Origin: Dictyocoela muelleri
Lineage: Eukaryota; Microsporidia
DNA: 11,625 bases
Direction: 5' to 3'
NCBI GenBank assembly: GCA_016256075.1
Contig: SDVU01000638.1
Span: 1-11,625, forward strand
The notes beneath the pieces are model-generated. The model was not told the DNA's origin. It saw only the letters and a program-made list of their open reading frames with translations, and did no database searches. The position numbers and the translations under genes are program-made. Below, in pieces: positions 1-7,703 of the stretch (positions within the stretch are counted from its first letter, which is position 1; each line of letters opens with the position of its first letter).

Positions 1-142
1 ATATTAATACTATATTTCTATAGTTTTTGACCGCTTAATGTCATTCCCTCATTATTTATTAAAGAATGACGTCAGCGGGATTCGAACCACGATACTTAAA
101 TTTTACATTCAAGAGTATTAAACACTGAGCTATCTGGCCCTA
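1..142 (-). mobile_element. SINE-like repeat with tRNA-derived head (cut by window edge)
   Basis: On the minus strand it begins near 141 with GGCCAGATAGCTCAGTG, an A-box-like (D-arm) sequence, and has GTGGTTCGAATCC (box B, T-arm) at about 78-90, the spacing of a tRNA gene. It then runs into a body shared with 2553-2612 (words such as AAAAACTATAGAAATATA). The tRNA part does not fold well: the acceptor strands barely pair and the T-stem is broken. It is therefore a tRNA-derived retroelement head or a dead tRNA, not a working tRNA. The rest of the repeat lies outside the window. Confidence 0.6.
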
Positions 143-166
143 TAAAATATTGGTTCTGATAAAAAA

Positions 167-512
167 GTAAACCCTCTTATATAAATTTAAAAAATACATT
201 CAAAATAAAAGAGAAGGCTAAGTTTTTAGTAAAGGTAATATTTTTATAAATAAAAATAATGTTTGTTGACTTATCACTCCTCAAAATTTAATGGAAATCT
301 TACGACTTCAATGGATTCAATTTGCTCACTATATTAATTTTTTTATTATTTGCCAGTTTAATCTGATTAAAATGCATCCCATTAATTATAGTAATAAAAT
401 TTGTTAATATTATTCTTTTCAATACATATTGATTTTTTACCTTTACTAAAAACTTAACTCTTCTCTTATTTTGAATGTAATTTTCTAATATTTGTATATA
501 AAAGGTTGTTAA
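167..512. mobile_element. MITE-like inverted-repeat element
   Basis: Inverted repeats of about 70 bp: 167-240 on the left and about 434-512 on the right. They share TACATTCAAAATAA.AGAGAA, then TTTTTAGTAAAGGTAA, with outer TAAAC/TAACA and TCTTATATA/TTTTATATA words. The roughly 190-bp centre shows no gene. Borders are approximate, and no target duplication was found. Confidence 0.65.
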
Positions 513-687
513 TTTTGAGCAGGACCAAAATAATTATTTATTTTTAATAATTATAATTTTTTTTGAATTATGCTAGAAGTCTCTAGTATTTGAAAAATAC
601 AGTAATGTCTAAAAATTTGTTTTAAATGTATCATTTCTATTTTTATAATTTAAAGTTCCCCGCTTCCTATAAGTCTGAGTTTTCATG

Positions 688-1125
688 CGATTTTGGGTTC
701 TTTATGGGTTTTTGCCATTTTTGATATTTCATGCTGTTTTTGATATTTAATGCTGTTTTTGATATTTAATGTTTTCATAAAAATTGCAACGAAAATGTAA
801 TTAATGAAGATTAAAATTACAATTCAAACTAAAAAGACTATTTATTCATAAAGGAAAGACAGCAGCATTCAAAAAAGTTGCATCGTTATTTCTTAATTGG
901 ATTCTTTTTTCAACATAAATTCAACAAGATAAGCATCTATATCATTCAAGTACTTCCACATTAGGATTTGAACTTCTCTTCAATATTGCTATATTCTATT
1001 TATGATTAAACAATATTTTCAATTTAAATTGCAAATTTAATCATCATCAATTACATTTTTTTTTAATTTTTAAAAAACAGCATGAAATATTAAAAACGGC
1101 ATGAAAACAATAGAACCCAATTTTC
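688..1125. mobile_element. Foldback/MITE-like element with long inverted repeats
   Basis: The left arm (about 688-867) and right arm (about 983-1125) are inverted copies. Both start with GATTTTGGGTTCT / GAAAATTGGGTTCT and share GATATTTCATGCTGTTTTT-like words and AAAATGTAATT.ATGA.GATTAAA. The left arm has expanded through a short tandem repeat (718-777). The centre is AT-rich with no gene. The arms have diverged visibly, so it is older than the 7891-8084 element. Confidence 0.65.
715..777. repeat. About 20-bp tandem repeat, three units
   Basis: Three successive copies of TTTTTGATATTTAATGCTGT-like sequence in the left arm of the foldback element. The first has TTTC in place of TTTA and the last is altered after AATG. 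The right arm has about one and a half such units. Confidence 0.8.
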
Positions 1126-1379
1126 TTATATATTTGATTCATCAAAATACGGAAAAATTAGCCTGCTTTTTATATATTTTTGATTGCTGTTTATGCGATA
1201 TGCGTAATTATAATCACATCTTGAAAAACTGTTTTGAAAAAAAGTACAAAAAATAAAGGCTATGAAAGCTGAATAAAAAAATCAATTCAAAGCAATAAAT
1301 CATGGATTTAGTAATATATATTACATGCTGACAACATCTATAGCTGCCAATCGAAGAGTTGTCTTTAGCGTGAAACTGA

Positions 1380-1449
1380 GACCTTTGGTTTTTAGTGTTC
1401 CGATAATACATCACTTCTTAAGATACCCAGAAGCCTGCTGTATACGCCA
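1380..1449 (-). mobile_element. SINE-like repeat, tail fragment
   Basis: About 70 bp matching the tail of the 7704-8282 copy: plus-strand GACCTTTGG...TTCTTAAGATACCCAG...GTATACGC against GACCTTTAG...TTCTTAAGATACCCAG...GTATACGC. Only the end distal to the tRNA head is recognisable; the adjoining sequence is unrelated to the body. Confidence 0.5.
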
Positions 1450-1459
1450 TGGATTGTAA

Positions 1460-2240
1460 TCCCTCTCATTTTTCAATCTCAGGATTTTTTTTTATTTTAT
1501 TAATTCCGAGATAGGGGTTCATACCCGAGATTTTAGTTTCCTACAAAAACATAAAATTTCTATATTAATATTTTATACTTTGAATAATTTAAAAGTACGA
1601 TATACAAACAATATTATATTTAAATTAAAATTGATAAAATTAGTAAATTTTTTTTCTTAAAATCAAAGAAAATTTCTATTTATTTATTTTTTATCAAATT
1701 CTTTGTCTAATCAGAGTCTGTTAATGTTTCTTGATTAAAAAAATCGCATTTTCACTAAAAATTCTCTTAATATGATAAGAAAATACACACTCTGAATATG
1801 CTTTTTAGATTTTGTGGTTCACATATACACAAAATATCATGAATAGAAAATATTCTCATATTTTTTGAGATACATTATCTGTTTATTTTTAAAGTACTTA
1901 TTTGAATCTAATAGACTGAATCGGTGTAAAAAGTCTTTTAGTGCATTTATATAATTCTTCATTACAGTTAATTTTTTTTAAATCTTATTTTAATCTCTGC
2001 CATTGTTTATAGAAAATTAAATTTTAATCGACTATATTTCTTGCTTTACAAAAATTTACGAATCAAAATATGATGTTAAAGTAAATTTTTTTTGATTTTA
2101 ATTTATTATACAAGTTAAAAAATTATTTGTCTACAACATTCAACAGAAGAATAAAACATGATAAAATATGTTTATAAGCAATAACTTATGCATTTATACA
2201 GATAATAAGGTAAACTTCTTAATTGTACTGTCGCTATTTT
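1460..2240. other. AT-rich stretch without a supportable gene
   Basis: No conserved gene is visible. A minus-strand frame of 41 codons (1837-1962, from ATG at 1962) and some neighbouring short open pieces might be a decayed coding region, but I recognise no family. A small inverted repeat, ATTTTGTG...CACAAAAT, lies near 1810-1834. Confidence 0.4.
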
Positions 2241-2369
2241 ATTCTTTTTATAAGCGCTTTATATTAGGTCAGCAATCCCGAATCCCGATATTTTTCTTTT
2301 TCTGATTCTGGGATTAAAAAGCTAGAATCCTGGGATTTCAGAATCAAAAAGATCTAATCTATAATATAC

Positions 2370-2689
2370 ACGATTTTCGTTTTATCAATGACTCAAAAAT
2401 ATAGAGGTAATAAGAGGCTTTCCTTTTTCCACTATTTTTTGCCAAGAAGCGTCGTCGCAATCATATCCACACCTAGGAGAGTCCCTCATCTACTTCATTT
2501 TCATATTAGGCTAAATTTTAATCAAGTATACCTTACTGGAACAGCTGTATGTTATTAATATATTTCTATAGTTTTTGAAAGCTTATTCTCATTTCCTCGT
2601 TATTTATTAAAGATTGACGTCAGCGAGATTCGAACCTCGATACTTAAATTTTACGTTCAAGTGTGTTAACCAATGAGCTTTCTGGCCTA
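2370..2689 (-). mobile_element. SINE-like repeat with tRNA-derived head (longest headed copy)
   Basis: The head (about 2615-2689, minus strand) starts GGCCAGAAAGCTCATTGG (box A-like) and contains GAGGTTCGAATCTC (box B-like). It is closely similar to the copy at the window's left edge. The body continues to lower coordinates and matches the copies at 2885-3154 (opposite strand) and 7704-8282: shared plus-strand words include ACACCTAGGAGAGTCCCTCAT, TTTTAATCAA.TATAC and ACAGCTGTAT. Beyond about 2370 similarity fades; a GGATT/AATCC-rich imperfect inverted repeat follows (2275-2350). Internal pol III boxes plus a shared body are the hallmark of SINEs. Confidence 0.6.
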
Positions 2690-2884
2690 GATTTATTAAT
2701 ATATTAATATAAAAAATTATGAATTATATTTCAATTTGATTCAGAAGTAAATATTATTAATTTACTTAATCATTTATCAGGGAACTTGAATAAAAGGTTA
2801 ACACTCTTTATGTAATATATAAGCATTGTTATTTGAATTATTCAAAGCCACTTCATTAAATAATTGGGATTTATATTAATCGTT

Positions 2885-3154
2885 TATAAACTATATTAGT
2901 AATATACAGTTATTTCCGTGTATAGTTGATTAAGGCCTTTTAAATATGAGTGTTTGGCATGAGGTATTCTCCTATGTGTAGAGATGTGAGCGGCGACGCA
3001 TCTCGCTAAAAATGGTTGAATGTATAAAAATTCATAAAAAGCCTATAATTACCATTGTCATGCTATGTAATTGATAAACAAAAAAACGTATATATAACGA
3101 GGTCTTTGGTAGCTAAGCTATGAAGTATTATTCAAAAACAAGAATCAAAAGTCT
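2885..3154 (+). mobile_element. SINE-like repeat, headless copy on the plus strand
   Basis: Its reverse complement aligns with the body of the 2370-2689 copy: GCGTCGCCGCTCACATC against GCGTCGTCGCAATCATATC, CTACACATAGGAGA against CCACACCTAGGAGA, and TTAATCAACTATAC against TTAATCAAGTATAC. It also aligns with 7704-8282 (AGGCTTTTTATGAATTTT). On the plus strand it starts within the body near CTATATTAGTAATATACAG, with no tRNA head, and runs to the far end near CAAAAGTCT. Missing the head but keeping the tail suggests 5' truncation. Copies of this body hold some of the most GC-rich patches of the window. Confidence 0.6.
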
Positions 3155-3554
3155 AAAGAACAAGTTTAATGATAACTCATTGAGACGGCCATTATAGATA
3201 ACATCAGTATATACATATAAAATTAAATATAAATTTTAATTTACATTAAAATACAATTTTAAATTTTAAATTTATACCTGGTGCATTTTTCTCCGAAAAA
3301 TTTATAAAAAAATAATTAATTTCATTTTAATATCGATCTGACAAAAATTTTATTACGAGTATCAGATTGTGAATCTAAAATTAAATATGACTGCTATTTC
3401 TTAACTTTTAAAAGTACTTGTATATAATTAAGGGTTATATACACTTGTATTTTAGGTTAAAAGTGTAAATAAATGGAATGTTTAACTCTAAACAGAAAAT
3501 GAAATTCCGATAAAAATAAACCCATTCTAGAGATAACACATCTATCTCAATACA
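3155..3554. other. AT-rich stretch without a gene
   Basis: It contains an imperfect inverted repeat at about 3402-3465 (AGTACTTGTATATAA against TTATATACACTTGTAT). No coding or RNA signal is visible. Confidence 0.4.
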
Positions 3555-3714
3555 ATATTAAAAACACAATACAGATTTCAGCAATACCAATTTTAAATTA
3601 GTTGAAAATTGAACAAAATATTATTCAGAGAAAATTATTTTTTGCGTTATACACAGATCCCACTACATGTATTCCACCCATAAAAGGCTAGCTCTTTAAA
3701 TACATACATTTTAG
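3555..3714. repeat. 160-bp dispersed repeat, copy 1
   Basis: Matches 5991-6150 over its whole 160 bp, ungapped and in the same orientation, with about 11 differences (roughly 93 percent identical by eye). Shared words include ACCAATTTTAAATTAGTTGA, GTTATACACAGATCCCACTA and CATGTATTCCACC. It has no inverted ends and no coding frame. Family unknown. Confidence 0.85.
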
Positions 3715-3725
3715 GGCATGAAAAA

Positions 3726-3744
3726 AAAACGACAAAGTCGTTTT
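3726..3744. other. Perfect short hairpin
   Basis: AAAACGAC, a 3-base loop AAA, then GTCGTTTT: an exact 8-bp stem, just downstream of the 160-bp repeat copy 1. It is not next to a gene, so a terminator role is not supported. Confidence 0.6.
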
Positions 3745-3942
3745 ATCATTTTCTTTCTAATTTTTGATAAAAGACTTAATTGTAATTTAATTTTTATTAG
3801 AAAAACACTGGAGAGTGAAGAATATATAGATACTAGATTCAAATAAAAAATATAAAAAGAAAATGATTTTGTAAAAATATTATAAATCCGGAGCTAAATA
3901 TGAAACACATATAATCTGGGGACGTCTAGAGAGAGATTCATC

Positions 3943-3950
3943 AGGTTGTG
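3943..3950. repeat. Target site duplication, left of the Merlin element
   Basis: AGGTTGTG lies directly before the GGTACTATCC terminus and recurs exactly at 5464-5471 after the opposite terminus. Eight base pairs is the expected size for Merlin insertions. Confidence 0.85.
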
Positions 3951-3967
3951 GGTACTATCCTAGGTGT

Positions 3968-4228
3968 GAGACACAAAAAATTTTGAGGATATGAAAAAGT
4001 GTAAATATTTCAAAGGTTTAAAATTATCTGTTGCTTAATATTCCTGGAACCTATTTTTCTAAAATTATATATACTATTATATTTACCAAATTTCGCTACG
4101 CGAAATATGGTAAATATAATAGTATATATAATTTTAGAAAAATAGGTTCCAGGAATATTAAGCAACGGATAATTTTACACCTTTTAAATATTTACACTTT
4201 TTCATATCCTCAAAATTTTTTGTGTCTT
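3968..4228. repeat. Left-end palindrome of the Merlin element
   Basis: A 261-bp near-perfect palindrome centred on the TAC at 4097-4099 (TTTCGC/GCGAAA around it). Each arm is about 129 bp, with only a handful of mismatches. The outer part of each arm is the terminal repeat word ACACAAAAAATTTTGAGGAT. Single-stranded, it could form one long hairpin. A 66-codon open frame inside it (4031-4231) is a by-product of the palindrome. Confidence 0.9.
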
Positions 4229-4299
4229 TAACCCGGGTCACAATTAAACACCTATTATAAAAAAAATAGCAAATAAATAATTAATAAATCAGATTTAAT

Positions 4300-5058
4300 T
4301 TAAAATAATGTCAATAAATTCTCCAAATTCAATGTTTTTATGATTATAAAAAATATAAAAACATTCAAGTGATCAGTTATAGTATCAAGAATTATTCCAT
4401 AACTATAGTGCTTGATTTTTTTCAGATGAGCCAATAAATTTTCAATACATTGAGTGTTGGCTTTTGTATTTGGATCTACAAAATTGTATTTATGACATAC
4501 TAAATCTTTAAAATAGCCAGTTATTTTTTTATAAGTAGACCATTGATCAGATACCACATAGCTTTTATCTTCGATGTTATCTTTTATAATGGATATCAAT
4601 GTTTCTGCATCTCTTTTTTTGACATATTCAAGGTAAGAATATCCTGTTTTAACCTCCACTGATCCCCAAATCCAACCCGGTTCACCCAATCTTCCCACAC
4701 CGTATTTCCTACGAGTCCAGAAACTTTCGTCAATTTGGACTTGTTTTAAAACCCCGCCTAATTTTCGTTTTTTATTTTGAACGTATTCCCCTATTTTATT
4801 TCTGAACAAAGACAGTAGATACTTATACATACACTCTCCTATCTTACAATTCGACTTAATATAATCGGCGCTGAAATGATTTTTGTTAAAAAAATAGAAT
4901 GCAAACCTGAGAAATATTAAAGGGCTTATTTTGGTATCTTTTAGGGCGCAATCATCCATAATATTCTTATAAATTCGGCAATACATACATCTCCATGCAA
5001 ATTCAAAATTAAATTGCCACAGTTTTTCAGAATCATTTTTCGTTTGTATTTTAAACAT
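4300..5058 (-). CDS. Merlin/IS1016-type DDE transposase (main frame, N-terminus frameshifted)
   Basis: A 252-residue frame carrying the DDE domain of IS1595/ISXO2/Merlin transposases, which cut and join the element's inverted repeats. Seen: a zinc-ligand-like WRCMYC (residues 22-27); first catalytic Asp in VQIDES (D110), followed by RRKYGVGRLGEPGWIWGSVE, the usual IDES...KY..GR...G.W..G.ve signature; second Asp in VVSDQWSTY (D171); Glu in TQCIENLLAHLKK (E206) after NFVDPNTKANT. The triad is thus complete, with 61 and 35 residues between members. The first few residues from the ATG at 5058 do not look homologous; the true N-terminus seems to lie in another frame upstream (5022-5183), so a frameshift near 5022-5045 separates them. 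The catalytic domain is otherwise uninterrupted. Whether a shortened protein from 5058 would work is doubtful without the full N-terminal zinc-binding part. Confidence 0.88.
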   Translation of the reverse strand: MFKIQTKNDSEKLWQFNFEFAWRCMYCRIYKNIMDDCALKDTKISPLIFLRFAFYFFNKNHFSADYIKSNCKIGECMYKYLLSLFRNKIGEYVQNKKRKLGGVLKQVQIDESFWTRRKYGVGRLGEPGWIWGSVEVKTGYSYLEYVKKRDAETLISIIKDNIEDKSYVVSDQWSTYKKITGYFKDLVCHKYNFVDPNTKANTQCIENLLAHLKKIKHYSYGIILDTITDHLNVFIFFIIIKTLNLENLLTLF

Positions 5059-5183
5059 TTTTTATTTGAGGGTATCGATCCAATCGCTTGAAAAACTTCA
5101 AGAATATTATTTTTATCGGAAATATAAATATAAAATTCGTAATCATTTTTATAATTTAATCGATTTAACATAGGGTTTGGCAT
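5022..5183 (-). pseudogene. Frameshifted N-terminal part of the Merlin transposase
   Basis: From the ATG at 5183, three bases inside the inner inverted repeat, this frame reads about 54 residues that look like the missing transposase N-terminus, ending in SIPSNKKCLKYKRKMILKN. Related transposases have a CxxC pair here, followed by a short spacer and the W.C..C seen in the main frame. One Cys of this first pair appears as Tyr (CLKY). The frame stays open to 4941, but beyond about 5022 it no longer resembles the family, while the adjacent frame does. One frameshift is the simplest explanation. Confidence 0.65.
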
Positions 5184-5221
5184 TTATTTTTTTATAATAG
5201 GTGTTTATATTCTGACCCGGG

Positions 5222-5452
5222 TTGGAGACACAAAAAATTTTGAGGATATGAAAAAGTGTAAATATGAAAAATGTGTAAAATTATCAGCTGATTAATATTC
5301 CTGGACTTTATTTTTCTATAATAATATATATAAAATTAGAAAAATAGGTTCCGGGAATATTAATCAGCTGATAATTTTACACATTTTTCATATTTACAGT
5401 TTTTCATATTTACACTTTTTCATATGCTCAAAATTTTTTGTGTCTCCAACCC
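5222..5452. repeat. Right-end palindrome of the Merlin element
   Basis: An inverted repeat of about 230 bp, homologous to the left-end palindrome but with a shorter centre (it lacks the GCTACGC-centred part). The right arm carries an extra copy of about 17 bp (TTTACAGTTTTTCATA-like, near 5390-5410). Both arms share AATATTCC.GGA and AAAATTATCAGCTGAT words. Confidence 0.88.
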
Positions 5453-5463
5453 AGGATAGTACC

Positions 5464-5471
5464 AGGTTGTG
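5464..5471. repeat. Target site duplication, right of the Merlin element
   Basis: AGGTTGTG, the exact direct copy of 3943-3950, immediately follows the GGATAGTACC terminus. Together the two copies fix the element's borders to the base. Confidence 0.85.
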
Positions 5472-5990
5472 TTAGATAGATTTAAACATTGATAAAATTT
5501 TGTGGCGAACAAAAAATTACCATAAAAACTGTTTAAAAATAATAACAAGAATAAAAAAACATAATATCTAAATATAATGAAATAATGAAATTATAAATAT
5601 TATTAGAAATGCACAAAAATAACTTTAAATTAGTAAATAAAAACGCCAAACACAAAGAATATACAAGTATATAATAGTTGTGAGGCTTACCACTAGTATT
5701 TGTATTATTAATAAAGCATAATCGTATAAATATTTGCCTAATAATTAGCATACTTAAAAAAAGTAAAGAAAAATTAGTATAAATAATGAATTGTTATAGA
5801 TTGTTAAGATTAAATTGATAATAAAGGATAAATAATTGACGACAGAAATTAATAATTTTTTATTTATGAAAATTTAGAATTCTATGATACCTGTAACATT
5901 TTATGAAAAAAATAAATTAATAAATGTTTTATTACTGATTTTATTAACTATTTTTTTAATTTAAAAAATTTGACGTTTTTTTTCATTGGG
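5472..5990. other. AT-rich stretch without a gene
   Basis: Lies between the Merlin element and the second 160-bp repeat. A 72-codon minus-strand frame (5533-5751) is rich in Ile, Tyr, Phe and Leu, as random AT-rich DNA would give, and shows no family. Nothing else is seen. Confidence 0.4.
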
Positions 5991-6150
5991 ATATTAAATA
6001 CCCAATACAGATTTCACCAATACCAATTTTAAATTAGTTGAAAATGGAACAAAATATTATTCGGAGAAAATTATTTTTTTCGTTATACACAGATCCCACT
6101 ACATGTATTCCACCTATAAAAGGCCTGCTCTTTAAATACATACCCTTTAG
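5991..6150. repeat. 160-bp dispersed repeat, copy 2
   Basis: Direct copy of 3555-3714. Both copies contain C(C/T)ATAAAAGGC about 30 bp before the end. The two lie on either side of the Merlin insertion, 2,436 bp apart start to start, but the sequence between them is not duplicated. Confidence 0.85.
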
Positions 6151-6591
6151 TATATTATTTAAAATATAAAATTTAAATTTTACCTGGATGCTATATTAAA
6201 TAAAATTTCTATAATTTTCTATTTCCTTATTTAATCTTTGTTTTGTCTCTAAGAAAATATAATAAGTTAAATAAATATTTTTTAATTTTAATTGGAGGTA
6301 GATTAAATAGCATTTTTATTTTCTTTATTTTTAACTGTTTTTACCTATAGTAAAAAATGTTCTTAACGATCATTAACATATATAAATTAATTTCAAATTT
6401 TATGTATAGAATTAAATTTAAAATTACATATCTTAAATTAAATTACTAATTTAAAGTTCAATTTAAGGAAATGCGGATTATAGGTCGCTTTTAGATTCGA
6501 GGTTTTTTTGTTAAAAAAATAAATACTCGCCTTATATAAAAGCACACCAGTAAAAATATATAAGGTAAAAATATTATTATATGATGAAATA

Positions 6592-7440
6592 ATGGTATAT
6601 AAAATTTCAGAAAGCTATTTTAACCAACAATCTTTGAATTTGAAAATCCCAAAAAACTTTTATGGAGTATTGATATATTTAAAAATACAACGATTTGTAA
6701 AAGATGTGAAAACGAAACAAATATGACATATAATAAAAGAAAGAAGGCTATCAATGGTTTTTATTGATTTTGTAAAAAGTAATTACATTTTACTACAAAT
6801 ACACGAGAAAATAGCGTTTTCAAGACTATCTCTAAAGTTTTCTCGCTTTATATTTTTTTATGTATAATACATAAACTGATTATTATACTTAGATATTGCA
6901 TATAAATTAAATTTAATATAGATACGGGTTCTGAATATTTTAATATTGTAAGAGATACTATCTGTGAAAACCCGCCTTAAATAGCGATATTTTCAGAGGT
7001 TTTCAATGAAGATGAGATTAGTAAGATAGTTTAAATAGACGAATTCCTATTCCTAAAGCTTAAGTATATTTGAGGGCATATTACTATGGTCAATGGTATG
7101 TAGGTAGAGTTGAGATTAGATCAAAAAGATCGTTTATTATGCCTATACTAAACATAAATTCACAGAAAATCGCATGTATTATACATAATAAAATATTACC
7201 AGGGACGCCAATTATAACTGATCAGAGCGTGCCTATTTTTCGGTTTTAGGTGAAATTACTATTTTTGAACACAATGCATAATAAGCATTCTTTAAACTTT
7301 GTAGATCCCGTTGATCTTTCAGTACATAATCAGACCTTTTAAGGCGTTTGGAGCTTATTAACAAAATTTTTCTGTTATATAATGGTGTTTAAAAGAACCA
7401 CAGTCTGAATTTTCAATATAGTTTATTTGATAGCATAAAA
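6592..7440 (+). pseudogene. Decayed Merlin/ISXO2-class DDE transposase
   Basis: No long frame is open, but fragments in changing frames lie in the right order for this family. Seen: a zinc-ligand pair CKRC (from 6696), then NKRKKAINGFY, a TGA at 6765 where Trp is expected, and FCKK at 6768-6779; IDEFLFLKLKY with the first catalytic Asp at 7038; in another frame YGQWYVGRVEIRSKRSF (from 7085), then ILPGTPIITDQ with the second Asp at 7220; then HSLNFVDP (7286-7309), and HNQTF followed by TAA (7340) where the catalytic Glu should stand, then GVWSLL. The first-to-second Asp distance (about 61 codons) equals that in the Merlin element at 3951-5463. At least three frame changes and several stops make it long dead. 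I found no clear terminal repeats. Confidence 0.75.
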
Positions 7441-7560
7441 TCGGAAAAAAAAATAATACCTTTTATTTATTTTAAAATAAATTATTATTTTCTTTTTTTT
7501 CAAAAAAGTCTTTTAATTTCAAAACCTTCCTATAAATTGCATTGACATAATTTATAATCG

Positions 7561-7620
7561 ATAAATAATTTCATGGATAATATTTAAAAATCAAATAATT
7601 TCATGGATAATATTTAAAAA
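7561..7620. repeat. 30-bp tandem duplication
   Basis: Two adjacent 30-bp units, nearly identical (AAATAATTTCATGGATAATA followed by TTTAAAAA). The next bases, TTATTTGATTTAAA, are an inverted copy of the AAATCAAATAA at the unit junction, so the area could also fold. Confidence 0.85.
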
Positions 7621-7703
7621 TTATTTGATTTAAAAATTATATAAATTTATTAATTTAATAACATTTTTCGCTAAGATAGAGATTTAATAACCCTTTTTAT
7701 TAT

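Larger units (their letters stand above)
3951..5463 (-). mobile_element. Merlin/IS1016-type DNA transposon with palindromic ends
   Basis: A complete-looking 1,513-bp element. The ends are inverted copies: GGTACTATCCT on the left and its complement AGGATAGTACC on the right, each continuing into GAGACACAAAAAATTTTGAG-like sequence. Both ends are flanked by the same 8 bases, AGGTTGTG (3943-3950 and 5464-5471), a perfect target duplication of the size known for Merlin elements. Inside lies a minus-strand transposase with a DDE domain of the IS1595/ISXO2/Merlin class. Each end is itself a large palindrome (about 3968-4228 and 5222-5452), and these two are related to each other. Inner inverted repeats starting at CCCGGGTCA (about 4232-4266 and 5186-5219) directly flank the transposase region. 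The intact target duplication and highly similar arms suggest a fairly young insertion. Confidence 0.88.

Noticed and set aside
60-142. A functional tRNA gene on the minus strand
   Set aside because: The A and B boxes are present, but the acceptor strands hardly pair, the T-stem is broken and the D-stem lacks its partner. The repeated body points to a tRNA-derived element.
1214-1414. A 66-codon minus-strand open frame
   Set aside because: Low-complexity Phe/Tyr/Ser composition, no family, and it runs into the SINE-like tail fragment.
1505-1535. A third box-B-like word (GGGGTTCATACCC) suggesting another tRNA
   Set aside because: No A-box at the right distance and no cloverleaf; probably chance or an unrelated inverted repeat.
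2615-2689. A second functional tRNA gene on the minus strand
   Set aside because: Same defects: a T-stem missing a base and at most four acceptor pairs; it shares a 3' body with the first copy.
3685-3695. TATA box in the 160-bp repeats
   Set aside because: ATAAAAGGC is TATA-like, but no gene follows either copy.
4031-4231. A 66-codon plus-strand open frame
   Set aside because: It lies wholly in the Merlin left palindrome, and its composition follows from the palindrome.
5533-5751. A 72-codon minus-strand open frame, membrane-like
   Set aside because: The hydrophobic bias is expected from AT-rich DNA; no start context or family support.
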